Origin: Oscheius onirici
Taxonomy: Eukaryota; Nematoda; Chromadorea; Rhabditida; Rhabditidae
Length of the DNA stretch: 64,000 nucleotides
Direction: 5' to 3'
Assembly: GCA_932521025.1 (NCBI GenBank)
Contig: OW051470.1
Location: 8,232,501 to 8,296,500 of the forward strand
The notes under the pieces: generated by a model
Database searches by the model: none
Told to the model about the DNA's origin: nothing
What the model saw: only the letters and a program-made list of their open reading frames with translations
Program-made: the position numbers and the translations under genes
Shown: positions 46,243 through 58,300 of the stretch, in pieces
How positions within the stretch are numbered: the first letter of the stretch is position 1
Layout of the letters: every line of letters begins with the position of its first letter

Positions 46243-47614
46243 ATGGCCCCTTCGACTGCCTCAATCGACCAACTGGTCACCGATTTTGAGACGTTTCTCT
46301 TCGACGCCGATGGGGTCCTCTGGACGGGAGATCGGCCAGTTCCCGGAGCCATTGAGCTCATTTCGAAGCTGTTAAGTGAGAAGAAGCGCGTCTTCATCTT
46401 GACGAACAATTCGACCAAGACGCACGACCAGTACATGACCAAGCTCAAAAGAATCGGCTATGATAGCCTGCCGGCCGAAAATGTCATCTCGGCAGCCATG
46501 GTCATTGCCGATTTCGTCAAGGATGAGGAGAGCTATCAGGGACGCGAAGTTTTCTTGCTGGGAACGAAGAATCTGCAGAAGACGTTGGAAGCGGCGGGAG
46601 TTACGGTGAGTGCAGAGAGTGATAGGAAGTGGGAAAAACAAAAAAAAGCGCTGATTTTTGACTTTTTTTGCAACTAAAAAGCTCGGATATAGCATTAGTT
46701 AATTTTAGCTCGTTCTAAAACTGTTTATGTCTTCGTTTTTAGTCCCAAAAGTTGTCAAAGAAAGTAGTTCTTTACCGATGGAAAACACTCAAAAGGTAAG
46801 AGTGCGCTATAAAAGTCTTGAAAAACAATCGTAAGTCAAATAATATGTCTATATGTTAGACAATCTGATGAACACGTGTCTTGGTTTATTCAAATTTATT
46901 TGTTGAAAGAAGAATAATAAACCGCTCTAGTGCGGACCAAGAGAAGAAGAAAATTAGAGAACACCAGGGCATTCAAATAGGGCGCGCTTGGCGGGTAACG
47001 GTACAATCGTGACGGGACCAACAATGGTAGATATGGCGCGAGATACAAAGAATGTGTGACGACACAACAGAAACGCACTGAATTCACCCTTTCAGTGCGT
47101 TGGAGTCGGCCCAGATCACATGACCGACTACGGTGATCAGGACATTCTTCACAGTGTCCCTCTGGAGCACAATCCTCGTGCCGTGATCTGCAGCTACGAC
47201 TGTCACTTCAGCTACCCGAAGCTGATGAAAGCCGCCAATTATCTGAGTCGTCCCGAGGTCGATTTCCTCGTCACCAATGAAGACTACACTTTCCCCGGTC
47301 CGAAACCCGAATTTGTCATTCCCGGAGCCGGATATGTCGGAGCGGCTGTCCGCGTCGTCACTGGCCGAATTCCGAACGTTTTTGGGAAGCCCGGAAAAGC
47401 TATGGCGGAATTTTTGACGAAAAAACACCACATTGACCCGGCTAGGACGATAATGTTTGGAGACAGACTCGACACGGACATTCATTTCGCCAATTCCAAC
47501 GGATTCGCCAGCTGTTTGGTCCTGACCGGCGTCCATTCACTCGAAGACGTCGGAAAAGCCGAGCTGGAAGGCCGTACGGAGCTTATTCCCCAGTTCACTT
47601 CCTCCTTCGTCTAG
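46243..47614 (+). CDS. pgph: HAD-type phosphoglycolate / p-nitrophenyl phosphatase
   Basis: Two exons (46243-46605, 47096-47614) give 293 residues. The HAD phosphatase motifs are complete: FLFDADGVLWTGD (nucleophile and acid-base Asp), ILTNNSTKT, GKPGKAMAEFL (Lys) and MFGDRLDTDI (metal-binding Asp). Length and motif order match the eukaryotic PGP/PDXP family, which clears 2-phosphoglycolate and other damaged glycolytic metabolites. It is the first gene of a cluster with NIPSNAP and SNAP-29. The intron (490 nt) has no recognised element. Confidence 0.94.
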
Positions 47615-47639
47615 ATTTTGTTATTTTCATAGATTTTTA

Positions 47640-47783
47640 AGGGGGAGATACCGTAACCAATTCTTATTCTTTCTAGGCACATTTACCGAAAAAATTGGAT
47701 ACTCGGCCAAAATACGCGGCCAATTTGCAAATTTGTTAGATAACTGAGTCTTGGAACGAAAACAAATGGTTACGATATCCCCT
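47640..47783. mobile_element. Small TA-flanked MITE between pgph and NIPSNAP
   Basis: AGGGGGAGATACCGTAACCA at the left and TGGTTACGATATCCCCT at the right, with TA on each side (47638-47639, 47784-47785): a 144-bp Tc1/mariner-like MITE in the intercistronic spacer. Confidence 0.72.
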
Positions 47784-47930
47784 TACGTGTTGCCATTCCA
47801 TGTTCTAAATTTTTGTTGAAATTCCATCCACATTTTGCCACTTCCATGTTCATTTTCACCCATTTTTAACTTATAGACCCAAAATCTTAATTCTCTTGAT
47901 AATTTGCTTTACTAATGAATAAATTTTTAG

Positions 47931-49494
47931 GATATGCACAACGGCCGTTCAACTGAAGGACGCCGGCGATGCTCCGAAGGCACAGGGATGGATCAGCAAG
48001 CTTCTGGTTCGTTTTTGTCTCCTTTTTCCTCGTTTTGGTTTGTTGCTGGAAGTTTTTCGACTTGTAGATCCTAAAATGGTATTAAATAACATTTGTAATT
48101 TTAAGGGGCTGACTTTTACTTAATTTCTGTCAATTTCTTCTATTTCCTCTCGAAAATGGCTTATTTTTCAGACCGGACAGCAGATGGACCCGGCCGGTTG
48201 GCAGAAGCAGAGTCACTCCAGTCTCTTGAGTACGTCCGAGCGAATTTATGAGATTTCCAGTGAGTTTCACACATATTTTTCTCATTTCGATACTACCAAA
48301 CGAATTTTTGATATGAACAGCTCTATTTTCAGCCCACAACTACCACCCGGGAGAAAAGGCCAAGTATCTACAGTCGTTCGAAAAGTACAAGGGAGAGCTG
48401 TCGGAAAAGCTCCCTTCAATTGAGCTCATCGGCTCGTGGACCGTCGCCTACGGGCGAAATCGCGATCAGGCCGTCCATTTGTGGAAATACACCAAGGGCT
48501 ATAAGGATGTCGACAGCTCCATCAGTCTCCATTCGGCCGATAATGGCCTAGTGGCAGCGGAAACCGATGTGGCCAGACTCTGCGGTCGGCGCAAGAACGT
48601 CCTCGTCAAGCCGTTCAGCTACTGGCGTGAGCCGGAAAAACGCGAAGGAAATCACGTCTACGATTTCAGAAGCTACGTCTTGCAGGTATGGAAAATTCCA
48701 TAGTTAGAAGTAGGCGTGTGAAACGCAGAAGTTTCGTGCATTTTTGGTGTGTAGGCATGATTCTCGATCATTCTAATGCTAGAAATGCCCAGAATATTAC
48801 AATTTTATTACTATTTTCAGCCCGGCTCGATGATCGAATGGGCCAACGCCTGGGCACGCGGTATCACCTTCCGCCGTGAACATAACCAGGATGTCGGAGG
48901 CTTCTTCGCCCAAGTCGGACAGCTCTACATCGTCTATCACATCTGGGCTTATCCGTCAATGTCGGCTCGTCACGACACCAGAACGAGCACCTGGGCCAAG
49001 CCAGGATGGGATGCTACTGTCGCCTATACTGGTACTTTCTTTCAGTTTCTTTTCCAAGAGTAGGTGAAAATAAGTAGCTAAATAATTGATGAAATAAACT
49101 GGAACAAACAACTTGAGTGAAATAAACGAGGATCGGGCGCGTTTATGCTTTTCCGGCTACTGTTTTTCTTGTCACCGATATGTAGGCTGTAAACACGAAA
49201 AGTTGGTCATTTGACTAACTTTTTTGAGCTTCGATTAACGATTTTTGGAAAGAGTTCGGCTATTTCGAAGTAACTAGAAAAATTTAGCTGATTGAACGGA
49301 AAAGTTTCGAGACGTTTCTGTACAAAAATGCGAAGAAATGTCCGATGTCTAACCTTTTTAAAGTGCGCAAAAACTATATGACATTAAGGCCATAATTTCC
49401 CATAGTAGTCTTAATGAACTTATTTTCAGTCCCGCTGGTCAAGAAGATGCAGAGCAAGATTATGACGCCGACACAATTCTCGCAGCTCAAGTAA
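47931..49494 (+). CDS. NIPSNAP: NIPSNAP family protein
   Basis: Exons 47931-48006, 48172-48259, 48333-48685, 48821-49031 and 49430-49494 chain in phase for about 263 codons and end QFSQLK. Two dimeric alpha/beta-barrel repeats are present: one around LIGSWTVAYGRNRDQAVHLW and one around SMIEWANAWARGI...VGGFFAQVGQLY. They finish with VPLVKKMQSKIMTP as in animal NIPSNAP1/2. These are mitochondrial matrix proteins that can signal mitophagy. The first visible exon (TTAVQLKDAGDAPKAQGWIS) has no in-frame ATG, so a short 5' exon, or an intron-split ATG, lies upstream in the 320-bp spacer. I saw no phase-compatible donor inside pgph that would make a fusion. Confidence 0.93.
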
Positions 49495-49738
49495 TAGCTA
49501 TGTCTCCAGACGAACGACCAAGATTGCTGTGTTTTCTCCATAATTCAAAAAAAGAAATTTGCCTCTCAGTTTTACATATAAGTAGCGGGTGTTTTGAACA
49601 TAGGAACGTTTTTTCTTAACTTTGACAAAGTTTGTATCTAATGTATTTATTTCAAGCTAAAGATTCCGTTTTCCTTGTTTATTGATTGGTTTTCTTCCAC
49701 TTTACCTTAATTTCTGGTATTTTCTTCATTTCATGCTT

Positions 49739-49747
49739 AAGATTTAG
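49739..49747 (+). promoter_or_regulatory. Possible trans-splice acceptor for snap-29
   Basis: AAGATTTAG precedes the snap-29 ATG by one base. It follows the NIPSNAP stop by about 250 bp, compatible with SL2 processing of a downstream operon gene. Confidence 0.45.
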
Positions 49748-49748
49748 G

Positions 49749-51164
49749 ATGTCGAAGAATCCGTTTGACGACGACTACCGTGCCGGCTCGCTTCCTTATT
49801 CCTGTACGTTTTCCTCTAAAGTTAAGCAAAGACTACACATTTCAGCCAATATGAAGAGCTATTCGACGGCTGGAAACACGATCGAGGACGAGGCGGACTA
49901 CTACGAGAAGGAGATTGAGCGCTATATGCAGGAATCCCTGGATTCGACGGAACGCTCCCGACGTCATCTGGAAAATTCGGAAAAAGTCGGCGTCCAGACG
50001 GCCCAAGATTTGCTGGAACAGCGCGAAAAACTCGAGAAGACAGAAGCCAATCTGGATCAGATTCATGCCACCACTCAGGTGAGACTATATTTATCTCTTC
50101 AAACACCCATTTTCAAGATAACCCAGCGGAATCTGAACAGTCTCAAGTCGGTCTTTGGCGGATTCTTCAAGAACAAATTCAGCCGGAAGCCCAAAGAGCC
50201 TGGAAGTGAGCCAACTGAGGTTACTTTTCCCATGTTTTTGGTCTAAAAACTCGGTTTAAGATGCCCCAATCGAAATCGGCTCAAAATCTCCAGAGCACTG
50301 TCGGTAGTCTCGGTGCTGGTGGCGCTTCCTCGTCCTCCGTTTCTGGCCCGTCTGGATCCTACACTCTGAGCGACTCGTCTCGCGCCGCCATCAAGGGAAC
50401 TCGCTGGGAGGCCATGGACAACCAAATCGACGAAAATCTCGGTATCTTTCCATTTTTTGGTCCTATAAAAGCCAGTTTAGACGCTATGGGAGCCCAGCTG
50501 CGCAACCTGCGGGACCTCGGATCCGGTCTGGGACGCGAAATTGAGGATCAGAACAAGATGCTGGACAGGATCCAGGTGAAGGCTGACCGAAATGATACCA
50601 TTGTCCGCTCGCAAGACACCCAGATGAAAAAGATGCTCGGTGGCATGGAGGCCAAGGAACAGCAGCAAGGCAGCTCAATGACTCCAAGGTTTGTTTGTTT
50701 TCGAGTCTCTTTCGTCCATCCATGAACATGGCCGTTAAAAGTTATTAAATGAAGCAGAAGAGAAAGTTGTTTGAATCGAGTAGACTACCAAATAACCTAA
50801 TAATTTTTTGTCGCTTATAAGATAAAGTTTACCCCGTAATCAACGCCAGAGCAAGCTCAATTGCGTGCAGGTCTAATCTGAGGGGCCAGAGAAATCAGGC
50901 TTACGTTCTGTACTCTGGACAGGTGCCAAGTCTGACTCCAAGAACGCTTTATCTTCGTGCATGCTAATACCAATTACCGACCTCGGGAGGATGGATGCCT
51001 TGGTTGGGCAGAAGCGGGTTTGAACTTGGGACCTTTAGAGTGACGCTGGCGCATCCTACCACTGCGCCATCCCGCTTCTTGTCGCTTATAACTTACCTAT
51101 TTTCAGTCTGGACTCGACCTCGAAGATGGGCATGGCCATGAAGCTCGGCTCTTTCATGCGCTAG
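49749..51164 (+). CDS. snap-29: SNAP-29 (Qbc SNARE)
   Basis: Six exons (49749-49803, 49846-50078, 50127-50219, 50261-50441, 50481-50688, 51107-51164) give 275 residues. The N-terminal MSKNPFDDD contains the NPF motif that binds EHD proteins and is diagnostic of SNAP-29. Two SNARE coils follow: ENSEKVGVQTAQDLLEQREK...LNSLKSVFGG and GAQLRNLRDLGSGLGREIED...RIQVKADRND. No palmitoylated Cys linker, as expected. It acts in autophagosome-lysosome fusion and membrane trafficking. The last intron holds a complete SINE. Confidence 0.95.
50821..51078 (-). mobile_element. tRNA-headed SINE with LINE-derived tail, 13-bp TSD
   Basis: On the minus strand it begins GAAGCGGG and forms a tRNA-like head with box A TGGCGCAGTGGTAGG, box B GTTCAAACC and a matching CCCGCTTC. 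It then runs through about 190 bp that is near-identical to the 3' end of the LINE relic at 20.9-22.0 kb. TTGTCGCTTATAA is repeated exactly at 50808-50820 and 51079-51091. It is about 258 bp, inserted antisense in the last intron of snap-29. Confidence 0.9.
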
Positions 51165-51335
51165 GATGAACAATTCTCTCTCCCTATGTGTACGTTTTCT
51201 CCCCGTCTTACTCGCAATCTCTTCCCATTACCGCTGTGATTTTGTCCCCAGATTTTTAGTGACCGTCTCTACTTAACCCAAAATACCTTGTATAGAAATG
51301 TACTTTTATTTACGCTTCGTCTCTCTGAATAATTA

Positions 51336-52103
51336 TTAGAAGATTCTTTTTCTGCGACTGCGGCGAAGTTCCTCCTCTTGATTTTTGACGTCTGTTTGGA
51401 AGGCGTAGCAATTGAGATTGTCTCTCATCTGGAGACAGTAAATGCTCGTCGTGCTGAGGTAGGAAAAGGAACCACTACTACATATTACGGTGAAATGACC
51501 GCCAAGGCTCTCTTCGGCACTTTCGGCTATCCGGATCTTGGCTTCTTGTGGCGAGCCGTACATGCTCTGAAATTGACTACTTTTTGCAAAAAAATGCTCT
51601 GTGAAAGGTTTTTTTGCTGGAGATTTTTTAACTTTTACGGCTGGAAACAGCAATATAATTTGGCTGTTGAAACTTATGACGGAAGTTCGTTTTGAACGCC
51701 AAATTTCACTACTTCGAATCTCTTCGAATGCCAAAACTTTTGGTCAAGTTCCAGGTGCCCGTCCTATAATGAACGGTAATATTATCCCCGTCTCAAAATT
51801 CTCTTCTTTTCTCTCTCACAAACCCACCTCAATCATGATCGCCTTCAATCCATCATGATTACAAGTACTCTGATCCAGGACCACTTCCGGCTTCTCAAAG
51901 TCCAAAAGGCCATTCTCTGAGCTAATGCTCCTCTTTTTCCTTCCACACGGATTGCAGGTAGGAATTTGAGGGAGCTCAAACCGTGGAAGACAGAGCTGGA
52001 TGGGCGGCAAGCAGGGAGGAGGCTGCGGACAGCCACATCCCATATTGAAAAATGTGGTCAGAGCTGGTGGTATCGAGAGTAATAGAACGAGAAGATGGAT
52101 CAT
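51336..52103 (-). CDS. grl: Ground-like (GRL) hedgehog-related secreted protein
   Basis: Two exons (51828-52103, 51336-51566) give 168 residues. The signal peptide MIHLLVLLLSIPPALTT is followed by a Cys/Pro-rich segment (MGCGCPQPPPCLPPIQLC ... CNPCGRKKR). The Ground-like domain then reads CNHDGLKAIMIE, KIRIAESAEESLGGHFTVIC, SYLSTTSIYC, NLNCYAF. This architecture is unique to nematode GRL proteins, which are expressed in epithelia and the pharynx during moulting. A dibasic site (RKKR) separates the two halves. It converges on snap-29 with 171 bp between stops. Confidence 0.92.
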
Positions 52104-52387
52104 TTTAGCGCCAATATCGAGATTTTCTCGCCTATTTAAAGGATTTTCAGTTCCTCCCGCGGGTCGAAGTTTTTCGAACCTCTCTGATCCGAATCGGGCC
52201 GGATCCTGAAGCTTTGATGAAGAAAACAAAAGAGATCACAATCTCGAATAAAAAGTGCGAAAAATGGCGCGTTTATGTACATTGAACTGGGCCTGGAATA
52301 CTCGTAAATGAGGGGGGTAAATATCAAAAAAATGGAATCACATTGTGGGGAGAAAAGTGAAAAAATGGGAATATATGAACAAAGCAA

Positions 52388-55300
52388 TTAGGAATTTCGA
52401 CGCTCGTAGAAAAGGAGATATGCGGCGGCTTTGTCCACCTCTTCTTCTATTACTTCCTGGAATTATGGCGGCTTTCTAGAGTAAAAAGGATTAAAACGAA
52501 CCCGTACTGAGCAATCGTTGAGCAGAAGCCATTTTTCTTCTTTTCCACGCGCGTAGGCCAAGAAGTGACCGGACGAGAGCTCTCCGTAGTGACTCTGAAA
52601 ACGGAATTTTTTTTTTCATTTTTACTGGATGATCTAGAATAGCAAAAGGGTCAGTCATAGAACCTTTTCATAGAAAAATGGGACAATTCCTGGACTTCCA
52701 ATGCATGAACTGGAAAGAAGCAGCAAAACAAATTGTTCGTTTTAAAGACTTTTGTTTAACAAAGTTTGCTGCTCGTAGTTAAAACGCTCTCTGTCATTTA
52801 CGCTTTATTCAACCTGGAAATTCTTCCTGCTACCACTTCGAAGCACATCTAGTCCCTTCTGAATGCTACCAAAGACGCTATCGTAACTGGAACAAAGTTT
52901 TCGTAACAATTCAATCCCGATGCTGGCTAATTGTCTTTGATGTTTTCTGCTTTCTCAAACAAAACAAAGAACAATTTTTCGGATCTTCATAGCCGGGAAC
53001 ATTTTCTTCAAACGTTGGTCTTCAGACGAGTCTTATCAGTAATAAAGCGACATTACAGTTTAAATTCTACACCCGCTAAGTCTAACCATTTCGGGATTCG
53101 TTCGTGACGGGAATAGTGCGATTGGTCTCGTAGCGGTCTTACCAGTTTGCCAGTCCCGCAGTCTTCTATTAAATTCGCCACAAAAAAATATGACTCACGG
53201 CAATAGCTATGCAGTCGTACTTCTCGCTGCTCGGTCTGCTGACAAACTGGCTCATGTCGAAATGGTTCAAGGGGAAGTCGATGACGCGTTTGCACTTGCC
53301 CATTCGACGCTCAGCTTGCAGATATTCGAATCTCTTGAAATGGACTATCTGAAGGTCAATTTCTATCTTTTTAATGGAAAAAAGTCTACCAAATACTTCG
53401 GGAGTCTCCATACGGACATGCTCTTGCTCCTATTCGTTTTGCGCTTGCATTCTTCACAAAATAGGAGTTCGTCGAGATTTTCGGCACAGCTGAACTTGTT
53501 CAGACATTCTTCCAGTGAAGACGGAGCTGCATATTTTCTGAGCGTTTCGGCTACCGAGGCGTCGTCGATTAAGAGCTAAAAGTGGGGTGAAATTGACCAA
53601 AAATGGAAAAATACCAGTTCCTGGGAGTGATTGTACTTGAGATAGAGGGCCGTCGGGAGCCAGTCGACGGCGATTGAACAATCTGGTGGCAAATATGCCA
53701 GGGAGTCTGTTGGACGGATACTGCAGCCGCGACAGAAGCGAAGAGAGTCACACTGACCACACCACTGCCAGTTTTTGTCGACGACGGACAATGTGAATGG
53801 GTAGCCGGAGGAGCTGACTTCGCATCTGCAAAAGAGGGAGTTTAGATGGAAAACTGTATTTTTTTGTGATTGAACGTTATTTTCTGACCTTTTAATATCA
53901 ACAAAGAAAGTAGCATTTTTTGCGTTTTTTGTCAGGAAACTTTCTATGACGACGTGGTCAAAAATCGGATTTTGTCGTTTTTAGAAGAAAAGACAGGAAA
54001 TGCTAACAACAGTTGTCACCAGCTGCCCATATGAAGCTCTGGTCTACATTTTTAGGCAGAGGACTACCGTATTCAGTAAGCCTTACATTCCAATTATCAA
54101 ATAAAATTCCTAAAACTCACGGATCGCTAGCTCTATTCGAAAAGGCCGGTGGCGGAGCGACCATAAATCGCTGCATCTGTGCCATGACGCTGTCGTAGAG
54201 CTCCTTTCCGCTGACATTTTCCGGACAGGAGAGAATGAGAGGCAGTCCGAATCGAGACGTCACACAACCGCCTGTGGCTCCGAGCAGGTACGGCTGGTAG
54301 TTGTATTGCTAAAATTAATATTTTTTTAGTAAAAAACAGCCTAAAACTCACAAGTTTTCTGTGCGCCGCCAGCCGCCAAGCCGCTCCATTTTGGGGGATT
54401 TCCATGGCGTAAAGACGCGATCCCGGGCTAAATTCGCATAATTTTTGATCGTCTTCGAGCTCGTTGCAGGAATTGTTCTAAAAAAAGGCTTGAAATATAG
54501 GAAAAAACTAACAGAGTCGAGTCGTCTCTTCTGGAGGCACTGAAGGGTCATTCTGGTCCCCAACAGCTTTGTGGCGTCGGCTATTAGACCACGAAACTGT
54601 CCTACTGTAGCATCGCGAGAGACCAGAAAGCCGTAGCGGTAGGGAATGCTGCCATCCATGCGAATTACTGAAAATGAAGAGATTTTTGGGCAGCAGATGC
54701 ACTGTTTAACAGTCGTTTTCCGCACGGTTATAGATCCAATAGTACGCTCATAGCTCGCAAATCTGTTCCAAAACATTCTATTCTTTCAATTACAGCACTT
54801 AGTACACTTTTAGGATAAGAACAGGGTACTGTAGCGAGAAATGAGAGACGTGTATGTTGAGGCAACTTGCCGAAACTATACGAAACTGGTATTCACTGTG
54901 CTGAAGAGATCATTCTAGCCTTCGAACGGTTTCTGATCATGTTCTTTTCCTTTAATAATCAAAAATTAACAACAACTGACCAACAACTTGAAAAAGGTCC
55001 GTATTGTCGAAACCGATAGGTAGACTGAGCGAAGTGAATGGCTCAAAGACGGACGACGAGGTATTACAGGCTCGGCATGTCAGCAGCGAACGGAGCTGGC
55101 CTAAAATCACTGTACCCTCATCCAATTTGAGCTCGAAAAAAAACCTGCAAAAAGGGAAGTAACCAGAGAATTCTCCCTCTCCAGGTAGCTCTTCCATTCC
55201 TTATCGGCCTTTTCGTCGTCATTTTCATCCATTTTTGTCTCTTCCAGCGACACGTTTTCGATGGAATTTTCCAGAATTTTTGGCATGCAGCTGTGGAGCA

Positions 55301-58300
55301 TTTCGATCAAAAATGCCACAAATTCCTGGCAGTCGTGCTGCTCGCCGCACTCGAAAATGTCAGAGGCAGCTCGTACCGCGTTCTAAATGGTTTTGTAAGG
55401 TTTAAGAAGCTCAAAAATGGGCTTACATTGAACCCGATAGGAGAGATGTTCTTCTTCTGGCCGGCCCAGAGCTCCTTGAGAAGAGAGGCATATTCCAGAG
55501 CCGCTGTCACACTTCGACCGTCATTTACCACGTGTCTGAAAGCATCTGGTTGATATTTGCATGGAAGATTCAGGAGGTGCATGTCTTTGATTGAAACTGT
55601 GAAATTCACCTAACTAAGGAAAAGTTCAACATTCACAAAGATCCGAATGATGCTGTCTTGATATTTTAGCAAATACTCGACAATTATTCACGCTTAGAAC
55701 TGACCAAAGCTGTGGGCAAACTACATGTTTAACTGGTCTATTTTAACATCTAAATTTTGACATTCAAAAACATAAAACTGTTTTTTAAACTAACAATAAG
55801 AAACTGTTCCAAGCTCGACAAAAAGCTCACTTGCTAATAGCGGATATATTCTCGTCTTTGAGAAGGAATTCCGTCAACGGCGTCACTCTCGCCAAACATT
55901 GAACGGCCGCGTTTCTGTAGCAAAAGTTTCCTCCATTCACTATGCCGACGGCTCCGGGGCGGGCTATAAATTCTTGTTTGTAATGAAAAAAAAAGACGAA
56001 ACAAACCTGACAAATTGTTGCTGATCGACTTGATTTGTGTTCCTGTGACGGAGGCTCGGAGCTCCTCTGGCCATATTCCCGTGCTGACGTCTCGAACTTC
56101 CAGGAGAAACTACAAAAACAAACATTTTTTGGCCGAAAACAAAAAAACCTTGTTAATTTTCCTGTTGCTCAACTTCAGATCGTGCAGTTTGATAGATTCC
56201 TCGTCCAGAAGCGTAAAACTGTCCTCATTGTCGCGGGAACAGAGCCACAGCCGGCATTCGTTGTCCGTCAGCCGCAGCTGCACTTTGCAGAGATCGAGCA
56301 GTTCGTTTAGGGACATGCTGCGCGAGACTTGGGCACAGGCCCATGGGGCCAGCTGCTGGACGCCGTCCGGGTCTTTTTTCTTCTTGTCATGACCGACGAG
56401 AAGCACTTCTAGCGGATAGAGCTCCAGTCCGGGCTTGCCGTCGTCGAAATACTCTCCGGACAGGTATTTTCGCGTGAATTGACTGTCTACCTGCAAGTTT
56501 TTGGTTTAAAATGAGTTTTTAGAACATTTGGATCGGAAAATTATGTACAGGACGTTGTTTTTCAATCAAAGCCGGATCTTTTCAGTGTTAAGCTTTGTGA
56601 ACAGTCCAGGGATAAGATTATAGGTTCCTCAGCTATATAGTTGTTCAATCGTTCACAAATCGGGCGGTCAAAACATCGTGTTTTTAACTAACAAGGTTTG
56701 CAACGTCCTTTTAGGGCTAAAAGTAGAGACTCCCATTTCTTTTGCGAAGCCTCACAATCTCGCTGTTTTTAGGTTCATCTCGTCCCATGAATTTTATTCC
56801 CTTCTTTGAAAATGAAAAACAGCAGATCTACCCTGACGTCAGCAATGCTCTCCTAGCTGTTTTATCCCAGAACTGACTAATTGCGTTCGGTTTTTCAAAA
56901 CAACTTTTCCAAAACAAAACAACTTTTATCGGATCTTCGCAAAGCTCCCCTAAGAACTGCCAATTAGGGCTTATGACAGACAGAAACTTGGGAACAATTT
57001 AAAGTGACTTTCAAAGTTCCTTCGGTTCCAAGGGTATGGTTAGAACTCCGCCTGTGGAAAGTCATAAAAAGATGACTTGGAATATCATTTTCAATGTTTT
57101 CCTGTACATGATTGCTAGTCCGTTTCCCAGTAGTCTCTGGTAGGAAATACTAGAAAAAGAAGATCGTGCCCTGTGCATATAATGTGGAAGCGAAAAATTA
57201 CCAGAGGTTTGTCACTTGGCCTCATTACGAACTGGTTCTAAAGAGATGTGGTTTTACTTTTCACTGCTGAGCATAGGGTCTTTTTCAGCAGAAAATAAGA
57301 GCCAGAGATAAAAAATTAGAAAAGTTCCAAAAGAAAAAGTTACCGGCAGAGCTATCCCATGCCATCGGAGCCATGCTTTCCAGAGCGGCGGCGGGACGGC
57401 AATGTATTCCGACTGGGCCAGACCGACTTTCAAACTCGACGATTCGGACGAAATACAGGCCACTTTTCCACTCCAACCGTCGTCTTCTTTTGAGCCTTTC
57501 AGCAGGGAATTGTCAATCGGCGGCGCGTTTTTGTCCTAAGTTATATGATGTTTTTTAGTGGAAAGGGAAATTAACAGCAGAGACGGCGACTTCCCACTGT
57601 CGGAACCAGAGCGACGAGACGACGTTCCGTTCGGGCACTTGGAGCGACTTTGTCCGTCTCAGGAAGGATCTGAAAACTGGGCGTTTGTTTAAGTTTTTTT
57701 TTCAATGGGTTAAAGCTGTTAGTAGAAGAATAAGGCTTACCTGACAGTACCGAGCTCGACTTTTCGTTCTATGGGCTTCAGTCCGAGGCAGATATGTCCA
57801 ATTTCTTCGGCCATCGCAACATGATCGTCCAGATACTGATTTCCCAGGGCCCAGGTGGCGACTTCCACCGGCGCAGCCTTCTCGTTGACGCTCTTCGAAA
57901 TTGTCCTATCTTCTTCATTTTCTACTGCCAAATCCTGATAGAGGAGGTCAATTTCCTCGTCCGAGAGATAGCCGTCTCTGTCCAGATCCCACAGCTTGGC
58001 CAGGACTGAAAAGTAAGATGGAACTAAGTCAAAGTGCCACAGCTTTTTGTGATCTTTCAGAGCTAAAAATCAAAGAAAAACCTACAAGAAAGTCTGCTGG
58101 GCTTTGGAGCTCGGCAGAGAGCCGAAACGCCGCAAACGAGCTCACGAAAATCGATGAATCCGTCGTTATTTTCGTCCAAAATCGAGAAAAGTCTGTACAT
58201 TAATAAAATTTTCCTCATTATAAAAAAACATACCTTTTGGAGAAATCGGACGGATAGCAGCCGAAAAGCGACTGTTCCCAACTCTCGAAGGAAATTTTGC

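Noticed and set aside
46243-49494. Single fused phosphatase-NIPSNAP protein
   Set aside because: The phosphatase has its own stop, and I found no donor near its end in the phase required by the first NIPSNAP exon.
50960-51078. Functional tRNA gene in the snap-29 intron
   Set aside because: A and B boxes are good and the ends pair, but the T and anticodon stems do not; it is the head of a SINE with target duplications.
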